The position numbers and the translations under genes were made by a program. DNA of 64,000 nucleotides from Stachybotrys elegans (lineage: Eukaryota; Ascomycota; Sordariomycetes; Hypocreales; Stachybotryaceae), in the NCBI GenBank assembly GCA_020746835.1, contig JAGPNK010000036.1, positions 1 to 64,000 on the forward strand. The letters run 5' to 3'. Within the stretch, counting starts at the first letter, position 1; each line of letters opens with the position of its first letter. This document shows, piece after piece, positions 19,344-30,571 of this stretch. The notes under the pieces were generated by a model. That model worked only from the letters and a program-made list of their open reading frames with translations. It was not told where the DNA came from and made no database searches.

Positions 19344-20477
19344 ATGCGTCGGGCTCCCAATCGGATTTTCTCAGTTATCCTCGTCGCCACCGCCCTCTTT
19401 GCAAGCGCCCAGGCCGCATCTGTGTGGAAGAGCGACGCCGTGACATGGCAATTCAGGTCCTGGTACCCGCAGTATAGCAGGGTCTTCTCCTCAGTACTGC
19501 GGGATTCCTGCCAAGAGCCATACGCCGCCTACCAGCGCGGCTGGGTGGACAATGACAAGATCGACGTTCTCGGCGGCGGCGATGAGCACAGCGCTCTCAT
19601 ACAGCCCGTCATCCTCTGCCTCTTGGACAATACGAGCGAATACATCAAGAGTGCAATGTCGAGCGCGCAGGTGTTGCTCGGTGTGACACCTACGATACTT
19701 GCCTACATGGGGCCGACTGCGCAGGAGCTGTCCCTGCTGAGCGTCGTCGCCAAGCGTCCATTCCTATCCTTCTGCTTGAGCCTGGGGAGCCCCGGGATGC
19801 ACCTCACGCGAGCCTTCCAATACAATGATCCCGCAAAACTGTTCGAGGACCAGGCCGGGTCCTTCCAGCCCGTGGTGCGAGGGAACCGGATCAGATTCAT
19901 CGCGGCTGGGCAATACCTGGCCGCATTCATCGCACTGGCCAACATTGGGCATTTGTATTACGAGTTGAGCGTGCAGACGGTATCTGCCATCTGGCCAGAC
20001 AACTTCATCGGGCCGCTCCTATGGGGCGCCTTTGCTGCGGCATTCCACTTTTCGAGCCTCTGGCTGTTGATGCTACGGATGCGGCGTGCCGAGTACAGTC
20101 TGCGAGAAGGGGAAGTGCGACGCCAGCGAGCCTCGATACTGTCCCGTATACGAGCCTGGTGGCGATTAGAGTGGCAAGTCTCAGCCCACCAGAATAAGAT
20201 CTACATTGTGGTCTACCCTGAGAGCACACAATTCGTTGTGCTCTGGTGGGTTGTGTCGATATGCATGGTCGGCCACCTCGTCTATGGCACGATTCTTCTC
20301 TCGAGCATGTTCTTCATCGGGCCGCGAGACGCTCTCGTCATCATCGCGAGGTTCATGATCAGTGCCCTGATGAGCAGACTGATCATTGCATACGAGGTAG
20401 CAGGGCTGAGAATGAATTATACGGAGCTGGTGGTCAAGTATACCAGGGCAGAGCCGAGGGTAGTTTATGATGTATAA
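19344..20477 (+). CDS. Multi-pass membrane protein with signal peptide, unknown function
   Basis: The first in-frame ATG is 19344, giving 377 aa. A signal peptide (MRRAPNRIFSVILVATALFASAQA) leads into a luminal or extracellular N-terminal region of about 170 residues. Four to five hydrophobic segments follow (AGQYLAAFIALANIGHLYY, LLWGAFAAAFHFSSLWLLML, VVLWWVVSICMVGHLVYG, ARFMISALMSRLIIAYEVAG). A basic cytoplasmic loop (REGEVRRQRASILSRIRAW) sits between helix pairs. The layout matches a group of uncharacterised fungal integral membrane proteins. No catalytic motif or transporter signature is visible. Confidence 0.75.
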   Translation: MRRAPNRIFSVILVATALFASAQAASVWKSDAVTWQFRSWYPQYSRVFSSVLRDSCQEPYAAYQRGWVDNDKIDVLGGGDEHSALIQPVILCLLDNTSEYIKSAMSSAQVLLGVTPTILAYMGPTAQELSLLSVVAKRPFLSFCLSLGSPGMHLTRAFQYNDPAKLFEDQAGSFQPVVRGNRIRFIAAGQYLAAFIALANIGHLYYELSVQTVSAIWPDNFIGPLLWGAFAAAFHFSSLWLLMLRMRRAEYSLREGEVRRQRASILSRIRAWWRLEWQVSAHQNKIYIVVYPESTQFVVLWWVVSICMVGHLVYGTILLSSMFFIGPRDALVIIARFMISALMSRLIIAYEVAGLRMNYTELVVKYTRAEPRVVYDV

Positions 20478-20825
20478 TCCATAACCAACTAAACACATCC
20501 AAGAATACATTGACCAGTACTACATGACCCATCCAGGAGCTTCCCATTGTGATTCGGTCATTTATAGGATCCCATATGGGATCGAAAATCTTCGAAGTAT
20601 ACCCCGATCTCGTTAAACCGCATGGCGGATAAGTGCAGGAAGGCATACTGAGTCTATTAGAGACAGGGGCTGAATACAAACTTTGGAACAGTGAAAGGAA
20701 GTGTGGATGGATAAATGCATATCATGTGACTAGTCTAATCCCAATTCACACAATCAGAGGCATCTTGACTGTCACATGATGTTACGACATTATTCTCCCT
20801 CAGTCGTCCATTGCGAACTGCCAAG
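20478..20825. promoter_or_regulatory. Upstream region of the NACHT-ankyrin gene
   Basis: An AT-richer 348-bp gap with no obvious TATA box or gene. Confidence 0.4.
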
Positions 20826-23800
20826 ATGTCATTCGGGGTCGGCTTCGGTGATATAGTCAAGGCGATAAGTCTAGCCAAACATGTGGTGACGACGTATCGA
20901 AACGTCCCAGCTCAAGTCAAGGAACTAGCTGATGAGTAGGTTCCCGCACAACCCCATTTTTCAGCATGGCGTTCCCATCTAATCAGTGAAGCAGCATATC
21001 CAGATTGGTAGGCGTGCTAGAGGGAGCCCTCATCATCGTCCAAAGAAGGGAACACGGCCTTGCCGAATATGAGAGGAGCACGCTGCTGTCGATCCTCCAA
21101 GGCTACACGGCCATCCTCAACAAGTTCCGCACATTGCACAATGAAAACTACACACTTGTGGCTCACGATTCACATGGTGTCGGAAGCTCCGCTCGAAAGA
21201 CAGCCAAAAGACTAGTTTTCGGGCCGGACGCGATCAAAGAATATCGGCAAGAGATCGTCCACTACAATGCTATGCTTAGCAGCTTCTTGGGGCTCTTGAA
21301 TGCGTAAGTCAGACGCTGGTCGACTTGCATGCCGATTGCCCTACTAAGTTCATTGTCCAGTCCTATCACCTGGAATACCCATCAAAAGATTGTGACGCTA
21401 GTTGAGTACAAGAGTACGCAAGAGGACCAGCAGCTCTTGGCCTGGCTCACCCAACTGGATTTCGGTACCCGGCACACCGAAAGACTAAGAAGGCGAGAAC
21501 CAGGGACAGGCACCTGGCTTTACGCTTCAGACCAATTCCAGGCCTGGCTTGATGAGCCACAGACGACACTTCTCTGCCCTGGGATGCCTGGGGCTGGGAA
21601 GTCATTCCTTGCCTCGATCGCCATAGAATATTTACAACAGATTTATTCCAATGATCGAGATACGAGCGTCCCTTTCTTGCTTTGCGACTTCAGCTCTCAG
21701 CAGGAACAATTCCCCGAGGATCTACTTGCAAACTTGCTGAGGCAACTGATACAGAACCGACCGATTCCAATGGACTTGCGGGAGTTGTTTGTGCAATACA
21801 AGTCAAAACCACCAGGATGCCGACCACTTATGGATGAATTGATCGGTTATCTACACACAGCAATGGCTTTATATGACAGAGTTTTTCTCATCATCGATGC
21901 ATTGGATGAGCATGGAACGGAAAATCGGACGAGGCTTTTGAGAGAGATCTTCAGACTTCAAGCAGATTTTAGATTGAACGTCCTCGCCACTCTAAGACCC
22001 ATTCAAGAGCTTCTTTCCGAGTTTGAAGAGAGCGGTTCCACTCTCCATGTGCTTGAGATTCGAGCACGAGAAGACGACATACGCAAATTTCTCGACAGCA
22101 AACTCAAGACCAACCTGCACTTTCTCAGGAGAAGACCAGAACAAATCAGATTAATGGTTCAAGAAGAAGTCAAGTTAAATATCAGTCAAGCTGCTGATGG
22201 CATGTAAGTGGCATGACTTGACTGGAAATTGGAACAGAGCCCTCTGTTGATGGTGGTTACAGGTTTCTCCTAGCTGTGCTTTACCTCGACTCCATTACGA
22301 AATGCCGAAACGTGGACAATGTTCGAAAATTCATCATTGAGTTACCCAAGGGCCCTGACGCATACGGCAAGATCTACTGCAATACCATGGTCCGCATTCA
22401 AAGCCGAGAGACCCGATATCTGGCGATACAAGTGCTCTCTTGGGTTGCTTGGGCCAAGAGGCCTCTTACAGCTCAAGAACTACAACACGCTTTGGTAATC
22501 ACAGAAGGTTCCATGTCGCTTGACGAGGATAACATGACAGATGCGGAGGATCTCGTCTCCTCATGCGAGGGCCTCGTCACTTTAGACTACAAAACCAATA
22601 TTGTCGAATTGGTCCATAGCACGACCCGAGAGTACCTTGAGACGATCCGGGACACTTGTTTTCCAACCGTCGAAAACGATATATTATCCGTTTGTTTGGA
22701 GCTACTTTCATCCACAGACTTTCAAAAAGGCGGTTGCAAAACAGATGCAGAGTTTGAGGAAAGGTTGAGAGACTATCCATTATACGACTATGCTTCTCAC
22801 TACTGGGGGGATCACGCTAGGAACACAACGGCGATGGAAGAATCGTTGCTTGGGTTTCTCGAAGACGTCCCCAAAGTAGATGCTGCAAGCCAATGCCAGC
22901 TCACATATCGGGGCCGCTGTCAAAGTGTGCCAGTCGGCGTGACAGGTGTACACCTAGCTGCTATGTACGGTCTGGACAATATAGCAGATATCTTGTTAGC
23001 CAACGGCTGCGGGGCAGACTTGAGAACTTCATATGGCCAGTCACCGCTATTCTTTGCAGTGGCTTGTGGTTCTCAATCTACAGTTGCGATTCTCCTGCGG
23101 CACAACGCCCAGATGGACTCTGCAGATATGTTCGGCCGAACCGCGTTATCCTTTGCAGCAGAGTATGGGCAGTTGGAAATTGCGAAGAACTTGATTAGCC
23201 ACGGAGCAAGAGTTGATCTGAAAGACGGCTTTGGCCGCTCCCCACTCTCTGATGCCTCTGAGGCTGGACATGAGGCGATGGCGCGCTATTTGCTAGAAAA
23301 CTTTCCAAATGTTCAGGCAGATCAGAAGGAGAATTCTGGCAGGACGCCACTATGGAGAGCAGCTTCCAAGGGACATTGGGGCGTGGCGAGGCTCCTAGCC
23401 GCTCATGGAGCCAACACCGATACTCATCTCCAAGGTGGCACAACGCTGCTTGGCTGGGCCGCGGAGAACGGAAACAGAGATGCCCTCGACAATCTAATCG
23501 CCATGGGTGCGAACGTCAACTTTGCTGATGGAGATGGTCGGACACCGCTTTCCCGGGCAGCTGAGGAAGGGTCGTCGCTCATTGTGACAACCCTGCTGGC
23601 TAACGGAGCAGACTCGAGCCTCGAAGATGAAGATGGATGGACGCCTTTGATGTGGGCGAGTGACTCGGGCAAGCATGATGTGGTTTCTGCGCTGCTCCGA
23701 CACGGACACCTGCGCCCAAATACCGTGGAGCACACAGATCGTTTCGGCCAAACTGCCCTGTCGCTCGCGAGCCGTGCCGGACACGCAACCGTGGTGGAAC

Positions 23801-24390
23801 TACTCCTTGGGCAAGATCCACAGCGGACGACTGTCAACATGTCCGACGAAACGGGCTGGACACCACTCATACAGAGCGCCAAGCATGGCAGCAGTGAGGT
23901 CCTCAGCCTGCTCCTTGATAAGCAAGGGTCGGCGGGTAATGTTGTTGTTGCACACTGCGATTGTGCTGGTAAGACGGCCTTGCATTGGGCAGCCAAGCTC
24001 GGGCACGTGGCTGCTATACAGACACTGCTTGGAGCGGGTGCATTTATCGACGCCCCAGACAAGGTTGGCCGGACGCCGTTGTGGTATGCTGCGAGGAACG
24101 GGCACGCTGAGGCTGTGGACGTCCTGCTGAAGGCCCATGCCGCAACTCATGTCTCAGATATGCTGGAGAGAACGCCGTTGCGGCTTGCCGTGGAGAACGG
24201 GCATGATGGCATTGCAGAGATGCTGCTTGGCCACGGCGCTGTATTGGAAGCCTCTGCGGGGTCGCAATGGGTGTTTCTGCACATTTCGTCTCTAACGGCG
24301 TCGCCATTGGTGCGAGAGCATGCCAACCGTCTCAGCTCCAAGGAGGGGGGGGATGTCGACCTTCTCAGCTTGGGGGTCTTGTTCGCGTGA
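20826..24390 (+). CDS. NACHT-ankyrin STAND protein
   Basis: Exons 20826..20935, 21004..21303, 21361..22203 and 22263..24390 give 1126 aa; introns are 68, 57 and 59 bp and phases agree. Residues 1-135 form a helical fungal N-terminal domain beginning MSFGVGFGDIVKAISLAKHV. The NACHT NTPase follows, with the P-loop GMPGAGKS (211-218) and Walker B VFLIIDALDEH (about 311). A helical linker leads to about 13 ankyrin repeats (about 643-1083) with well-kept TPL-x-A-A signatures. The tail after about 1083 is not ankyrin-like and follows an 8-G run at about 24346-24353. Fungal NACHT-ankyrin proteins are candidate recognition and cell-death switches. Here the N-terminal domain would be the effector and the ankyrins the ligand sensor; both roles are inferred. 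Confidence 0.88.
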
Positions 24391-24613
24391 TTCGTTATCT
24401 GCACGCTCCACGAATACGGCTGTGCCACGTCAGCGAAGCTGAGGCTGAAGTACACAGGTACCTGCAACTCTGTCAAGCATATGTATCGGGCTTGGGCCGT
24501 CCTTTCGTAAGACGGCTCTCTGGGACCGTGTCTTTCTGTGCTCCAAAAGAACGATATTCGAAGCCCAAACATCAATCATCTATCTGAGACCATCTCACTT
24601 CAATCTGCCTGCC

Positions 24614-25565
24614 ATGGGTTTCTTCGCCCACGCCATTTTTGCCGCGCAACCGGGAAAACTTGTCTACGACCACGAGACCGTCAAGTGCGTGGTTGGGAAG
24701 CCCGAGGCTCCCGCGCCGGAACGTTTCCTCGAGAAACTCAAGCTCGCCTTCGACCAGCGTCCCGACACCACCAACGAGCAGCATCGCTGCATCGTCATCA
24801 CCGTCATTCACCCCTTTCAGGTCTGGAACGGTGTTTGTTTTGGAGAGCCATTCTTCAATACCCAGCGAGTTGTTGAGGGAGGCATTGTCCGTCATTGCCA
24901 ACTCGCCGTCGAAGCCGAACTTGGCAATATCCAGGACATTGTCCGTCATTGCCATCTCGCCGTCGAAGCCGAACTTGGCAATATCCAGGACATTGTCCAT
25001 CATTGCGGACAGCGCTGGTACGAGATCGACTCCGCAAAGGCTGTGCTTGTTAGGGGGCAGGACCTTCGTCATCTGGAGTCTCTTGTCGAATCTGGTCTCA
25101 TCGAGGCGATCGACGACCGTTTCGGTTACGAGGTCGGGGTTCAGCCCGGACTGCCCGGCGGCTGGCAAGGTGATCAGTTTGCCCCCCTGTGCACCTACGC
25201 AGTCGAACTTGTCAACATTGTTGCCTCTGTTGTTCACTGCGTCTTTGACGAGGCTGTGCACCACTTGAACTTGGCCGAAGGAAGCGATCCTCAGCACAAG
25301 GCAGGAAGCGGAACGATCCGTGCCCTGTGAAACTTCGAGGCCAACCCAGTCGTCTTTGCCTGGGATGGAGAACAACCCGCCCCCGGGGTGGCATTGCGTA
25401 AGTCTCTTCCTCTGATGGCTGGCAATTTTGATGCTTGCCTGAACGGCAAAAACACATGCTGATCCTCCACGCCAGCGTTGCGATCCTCCCCGACGATACG
25501 ACTATGCTATTGAGAGATGCAGAGGGTGCGACACATCGCGATACGATGCTGATGGCACCACAATA
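24614..25565 (+). pseudogene. Interrupted unknown gene with internal 54-bp duplication
   Basis: A 238-codon frame (24614..25330) has coding-type codon use (for example ERFLEKLKLAFDQRPDTT) and stops at TGA 25328-25330. Beyond the stop the same frame continues with NFEANPVVFAWDGEQP to a strong GTAAGT donor near 25398. A downstream exon after CACGCCAG (about 25477) would read DDTTMLLRDAEGATHRD and end at TAA near 25565, but its phase is one base off. So there is one nonsense codon and one frame break. The middle carries a 54-bp tandem duplication. The family is not recognised. It lies directly after the STAND gene on the same strand. The 24614-25330 part might still be expressed as a truncated protein. 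Confidence 0.5.
24887..25014 (+). repeat. 54-bp tandem duplication (about 2.4 copies)
   Basis: A 54-bp unit starting CATTGTCCGTCATTGCCA is repeated with one mismatch, and a partial third copy follows. The unit length keeps the frame, so the protein repeats an 18-residue block ending ELGNIQD. Near-identity of the copies points to a recent duplication. Confidence 0.9.
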
Positions 25566-26167
25566 AAACCACAAAACCGACAACAAAAAAAAAACCCCCA
25601 GCGATTGACGGGCATCTCTACGCGATGCTGGGGATCAATTCGCAAGACATGGCACTCGCATGCGGAGCCAAGACCTGTCAGGTAGTATTGGGGCTAGAAG
25701 AATTACCTGCCCCGTACTCAAAACGGAAGATAAAATCTTGTACTACTAGTTACACCTCAGAGGAATGATTTCCGTTGTCTTCAGTTGTTAATACTGTTTT
25801 ATCTGACCGTAGGCGACCCAAAGATACTATAGACAATGAAATGCGTGAGGATCTGGGCGGAGATGGTATTGTATCACTTAGGACAAACATTTACTAGCTA
25901 TCCTGAATTCAGAGATTCCTATTTATGAGGCAGTACAGTGATGTCCAACACTCATTACCTTCGGTCCTTGGTCATTTGGATATCCAAGCCTTCAATGTTG
26001 CCTTTTGAACTGCAGATCAATCCAAGCCAAGGAGGTCAACCATGAGTATCTTCACGGTCTTCTACGCGGCGAGCACCCCGCCTCAGCGTTCTTAGCATCG
26101 TCGTCGCCGCTATGGACCCGGCAGCCATGCCACCGGAAAAGTCGTGGGGTGGTGCTCTGAGGTGATT
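25566..26167. other. Intergenic region, no gene seen
   Basis: It starts with an A-rich tract (about 25566-25600) and is AT-richer than the flanking genes. A short ATG frame at 26042 (MSIFTVFYAA) stops after 17 codons. Confidence 0.4.
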
Positions 26168-26400
26168 AGATCGTAGCATCGCGGCTGCTTCCCCTCAACA
26201 AGTCCTTGGAGAACTGGATACAGGGCCTGCCGCCGGATTGTCGGTCCAAGTCGTACCGGTTCACCAAGGACTCCGGTGTACCCTTCAGAGGTCACGATGC
26301 ACAATACGACATGTACTGCGATCTGTGGACGTGGGATTTCCTGTTCGCCACAGCCACAAGCATCAAGCTTTCCTCGATCAAAGTGTATTTTCTCTATTGA
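26168..26400 (+). pseudogene. Possible gene remnant
   Basis: The frame from about 26168 to the stop at 26398-26400 lacks a proper start. Its middle part reads with good residue balance (YRFTKDSGVPFRGHDAQYDM, then CDLWTWDFLFATA). This is richer in aromatic and charged residues than the surrounding chance frames. No family is recognised. It may be the tail of a decayed gene; support is weak. Confidence 0.25.
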
Positions 26401-26623
26401 TCTAATATTGTCTTTATTGCCAGAGGGGGCGTTCTCAAAGTCACTGGTGTTGGGTGACTGGATTAAAGTTGTTGCTGCCTTTTGAGAGAAAACTTTATCG
26501 AGAGTCGTTGGGTTTCCTGCCTGGCAATCTGTTGAGGCTTCGATTTGTGATCCGTGCATCGCATGAGCTTGGAACAGCTACCGCAAAGTCAGGCTCCTCA
26601 TAATAAGCAGAAAATTCAGGAAG

Positions 26624-27142
26624 ATGGTCTTGGTAGGCAACCCTCCTCCGCTCAACGTACAGGAACTGACATCAATCTAGTCTGCCGCTTCAAGAAACGG
26701 CGCGATGCCACGATTCGCTACCAACGGGACCCCAAAACAGGCTGCCACGCATACGACTTCCTCAAACCCTTCCACCCAAGAGGCCATTGACCCATCCACC
26801 TGCGACACCGTGTTGGAGATCATGGACGGGATAGTAACGACGCACGCCGAGCTCCAGAATCTCATGGAGTTGTCGGTAGACCTGCCATCCCATCTCCGAA
26901 CCATCCACGAGCGCCAGCAGACAGGATCCCACAAGGACTTGGTCGTCTTCAGAAGATGCATGAGCAAGGCCTTGAATTTATCATCTGTCATTACATCCAA
27001 GATGTGCAGGTTCATAGAGAGCATCAACGCCCTGGAGAATAGAGACTTGTGGGATAAGCTGATGCAGGCTTGGCAGGAGCTCCAATCGATCGTAAAGCTC
27101 TTCACCGCTTGGCTGAGGGACCTGACCAGAAGGATAGGATAA
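26624..27142 (+). CDS. Hypothetical helical protein, 156 aa
   Basis: A 3-codon first exon (26624..26632, MVL) splices at GTAGGC to exon 2 (26681..27142) after an AATCTAG acceptor, in phase. The alternative start is the internal ATG at 26705. Residues 1-40 are Thr/Ser-rich. Residues 45-156 are strongly helical with alternating Leu and charged residues (THAELQNLMELSVDLPSHL, LWDKLMQAWQELQSIVKLF). There is no signal peptide or known motif. The helical body resembles small fungal STAND-associated domains only in a general way, so no role is assigned. Confidence 0.42.
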
Positions 27143-27508
27143 GATCGTCTCGCGCTTAAGGCGTGTCTAAGGGCAGACGATGATAGAGAGAGCAGAGCTC
27201 AGAGATTGGATGTAGACTTGATACACGAATTCACGGGATCGAATCATCTGCCTTGTCCAATGTGCTCAGAGTGACTTTTCTCCCGAGATTCCTAGGCTAC
27301 GGACGTTGCCACATGATTATGAAGCAAAATCGAAGAATGTAAGACTCAGAATCAGCCAGGAATCACCTAGTAAACTGATCATGTTATTAATTATGCAAGG
27401 CAAGATGATATTTACTTGGATATCATATGAGCATGCGTAGTATGCGTATGCTCTCTTGATCAAGCACCAACCCACAGGTACTAACGTACAATATTGCTTA
27501 TTCCGCCA
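27143..27508. other. Intergenic region between convergent genes
   Basis: A 366-bp gap that is AT-rich from 27350 to 27450, consistent with 3' UTR sequence. No gene is seen. Confidence 0.4.
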
Positions 27509-29180
27509 TTACTTCTCCTTGGTAAGAGAATCATCGTCAACATGTGGCTCCTGTCCATGGATGAGCGGGTCCCGAGGAGGACCAGTAAAGTTCCGCCTGG
27601 CAAAGGCAAAGTACCATCCCGTGGCCAGGCAAGCAAAGCCAACAAACACAACGGAGGCGTAATTCATGGTCGTGCCGGCATCGACGGGCAGCGCGACGGG
27701 CATGCTGAACAGGACAATGGCGAGCACAATCCAGACACTGCACAGTCCATTGATGAAGAAGCCGAGACGGCCGAGCGAGTAGGGCGCGTTCTTGACGTCT
27801 TTCCTGCCGCCGATGAGGTTCAGGAAGACGGGGATGACGTACGAGGTGGACAGGCAAATGGTGGCGCATCCGGTGAAGCTACCAAAGGCAGAGGCTGATC
27901 CGAGAGCAATCAGGCCGAGAAGGCAGTCGATGACGGTGGAGAGAATGAGAGACCAGAGCGGGACCTCGAAGCGGTGGTTGACGCGGCTCCAGATCTTGTA
28001 GCCCGGGAGAGCCTTGTCACGGCTAAAGGCCCAGCAGCAGCGGCTCGATGCCGTCAGCGCGCCCACGCCGGCAAAGAAGAGAATGCCAAGGATGAGGAGC
28101 AGCAGGCAGAGACCTCCGGCCTTGGAACCGGTGACATCCCGGAACAGGATGCCAATCGGCTGAGTGTACGACAGGAGGTGGGCGACATCGGGGAGGACAA
28201 AGAGGAGCGGGATGAGGTAGACGAGGCCGGTGATGGCAGCCGCAACGACGGAAAGGACCATGGCTCGGGGAACTTCGCGCTCCGGGTTGGCGACCTCCTC
28301 GCACATGCTGGCGACCATTCCGTAGCCGGTGAGGGTGTAAGCAGCCTGCAGCAAGCCGACAAAGAAAGCCCATCCGTCGGCCCATCCGCTCGTCACCTCG
28401 TAATGAGCGAAGACGTACTCGCCGGAGCGGTACGTGTCGGCCGTGGCCAGGAGAGTGATGATGATGGCGAGAACGCTAAAGGCGGTCCAGTACACGCAGA
28501 TTTTGTTGATGAGGTCGAGGTATTTGGATCCAAAGGCATTCACGGCAGCGCAGACGATCATGACGGCCCAGAAGCACAGGATCGTCTGCCATTGCGTGGG
28601 GACAAAGGTGTCGTCAAAGATGGTGATTGCGCTGAGAATGAGCTGAGCGCCGGAGAAGTTGATGGAGAGACTATACGCGGATTAGAAAGGCTAGACCAAG
28701 CCACCACCACGAACGGTGGGGACAAGGGAAAGACATGTCATACGTCACCGTCCAATTGCCCACGAGGGTGAGCCAGCCCGTGACAAAGGCAGCGAGGGGG
28801 CTGCCGCCGCTGAGGCTGGCGGAGAAGTAGTAGACACCGCCGCTCGTGGGGAAGACGGAGGTGATTTCGGCGAGCGAGGCAGCGATGCTAAGGGAGATGA
28901 GGCTGACGAGAACCCATCCCCAGAGCACGGTGACGGCCTGGCCGTTGAGGAGGGAGAAGGAGAGCGTGGTGGAGAGACCAAAGGGGACGGCCACTGTGGT
29001 TTGTCAGTCTTTTTTTTTTTTTTTCCCTTGCGCAGAGCCAAGACATGGATTGAAGGGGGACGCACTGATAGCGAAGCTGAGGCCGAGAATCGACATCATG
29101 GACAGGTGGCGCGGCAGGTCGCGCTTGTAGCCGAGGGCGGCGAGCGCCTGGTCGGCATCGCGGGGGCCGCTTGACTCCAT
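27509..29180 (-). CDS. APC-superfamily permease (GABA/choline/amino-acid type)
   Basis: Exons 29180..29066, 28993..28744 and 28670..27509 give 508 aa with consistent phases. The N-terminus is hydrophilic (MESSGPRDADQALAALGYKR) and is followed by 12 hydrophobic segments. Family hallmarks include the Ser/Gly-rich loop ITSVFPTSGGVYYFSASLSG, CEEVANPEREVPRAM after helix 5, and SRDKALPGYKIWSRV before helix 8. These place it with UGA4/HNM1-like fungal permeases of the plasma membrane that import small amines with protons. Intron 1 contains a long T-run. Substrate within the family cannot be fixed from sequence. Confidence 0.9.
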
Positions 29181-29867
29181 GGTCAAAAGATGGGATTGCG
29201 GGAGATGATGCGCTTCGTGGTGGCGGCGTGAAGCAATGAGAGAGGAGAAGATAGGGAACGACGGACTGAGAGAGGAAGCGAGAGAGAAATACCCAATGAA
29301 CGGATGGAACGATGGATGGCTTATCTCGTCAGCTGGGTAAGGGGAGTCCAAAATCTCTCCACAAGGGCCCAAGATAAAACGGCACGGAGACGCCGGTTCG
29401 ATAGCTATCAGCAGCTAGAGATATCCATGGCGTCGGTCGGATGCAGGTGAAGTGCACTTGGGGCTGAGACAGCGCGCTACCAAGATGCTAGATGCTCGCG
29501 TGGGATAAGCACTGTATTGTGAAACCGACGATGCGCGACGTCATTTTTTTTTTTCTCTCTTCAGTTTCTTTTTTGAGGAGAGAGAGCATCACGTGGGCAA
29601 TTCCCTCCTTCCATGAGGGGAAAGGAAGGCGCGAGCTTTCACTGGTTCTGGAACGATGGACGCTTGGACGCGATTGTAGTCATTTTCTCTCGTAATGAAA
29701 ACTCTTCCCCGTACGGGGGAGGGACCAAAAATTGACGGGATCTGCCGTGATAGAAAAGACAAATGACAGATAGACAGATAGCGAGGGAGATTGTGGTGGA
29801 TCTAACATTGGACCGAGGCCCTTCTCTTGTACGTACCATCGTGAATGTTCGCGATGGTTGCATGCAT
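29181..29867. promoter_or_regulatory. Upstream region of the permease
   Basis: It contains T-rich (29544-29575) and purine-rich (29230-29290) tracts. The downstream end of the next gene lies at 29868. No gene is seen in this interval. Confidence 0.4.
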
Positions 29868-30571
29868 CTACCTGTCCGGCGTAGAGCCCGTATACCCGTG
29901 AATCGTCTGGTCCGCACACCCGGCGGGAGCTGGATACGCCTTGTAAGAGATGGACAAAGCAAAATAAATAAATAAATAAAAGAAGAAGAAAAGAGAAGAC
30001 TCACTCTCATAACCGTAAGCCCCCGTGTTGACGTAGACGAGCTTCTCGTCGCCATCGCAGACCAGCCACGCCGCGTTATTCGGGCGCTGCAACTCGGGCG
30101 TCGACCAGACTACTTGCACGTCAGAAACTCCAATTACATTCTCTCTCTCTCTACTCAGGGAGGGAAATGCGCACTCAACGTGTCGCCCTGAAAGCCAAAC
30201 GTCCCGTACGTATTCTCCGTCGACTAAAAGTACGTCAGCAGCGTCCGCTGGCCCTCGGTCTCGGGCTGCGACACGTGCAGGTACAGCGGCGCCTCGTCCG
30301 CCCCCTCGCCCGTGCTGTACACGAGCTGCCCGTCGCTGAGCTGGAACTGGCCCGCCTGGTCCGGCGCGCCGAGGTGCGCGTCCCCGGGAACCCCCGTCGG
30401 CTGCGCCTGCAGGTACGAGTGGAAGTTGGGCGCCGCTACCGCCCGGATGAAGGACCACCCGGGCACGAGCGTCGGCACCGCCGCCGCCGCCGTGGCTGTC
30501 TGCGCGGCGGCGAGGTCCACGCCGAGGAGGAGGAGAAGAAGCATTGGTGCTAGGTTGGAGAGAGGCGTCAT
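29868..30571 (-). pseudogene. Small secreted protein gene interrupted by a single in-frame TAG
   Basis: Exons 30571..30175, 30109..30005 (or from 30112) and 29929..29868 assemble into about 187 codons. The start MTPLSNLAPMLLLLLLGVDL is a signal peptide. Codon 116 (30226..30224) is TAG, between TLLTYF and STENTYGTFGFQGD. After it the frame continues through two well-placed introns to PAGCADQTIHGYTGSTPDR and a natural TAG. The downstream exons are intact (RPNNAAWLVCDGDEKLVYVN), so only this codon breaks the gene. No intron can remove it. A CAG to TAG change would be a single C-to-T. The function is unknown; the protein looks extracellular and small. It may be a very recent null allele, a sequencing error or stop readthrough. 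Confidence 0.68.

Noticed and set aside
24572..25375. 267-codon minus-strand gene across the 54-bp duplication
   Set aside because: The plus frame has better codon use and a plausible spliced continuation; the minus frame is open because the plus frame is GC-rich at third positions.
30215..30235. Tiny intron GTACTTTTAG removing the TAG in the secreted-protein gene
   Set aside because: A 10-nt intron cannot be spliced; the codon is treated as nonsense.
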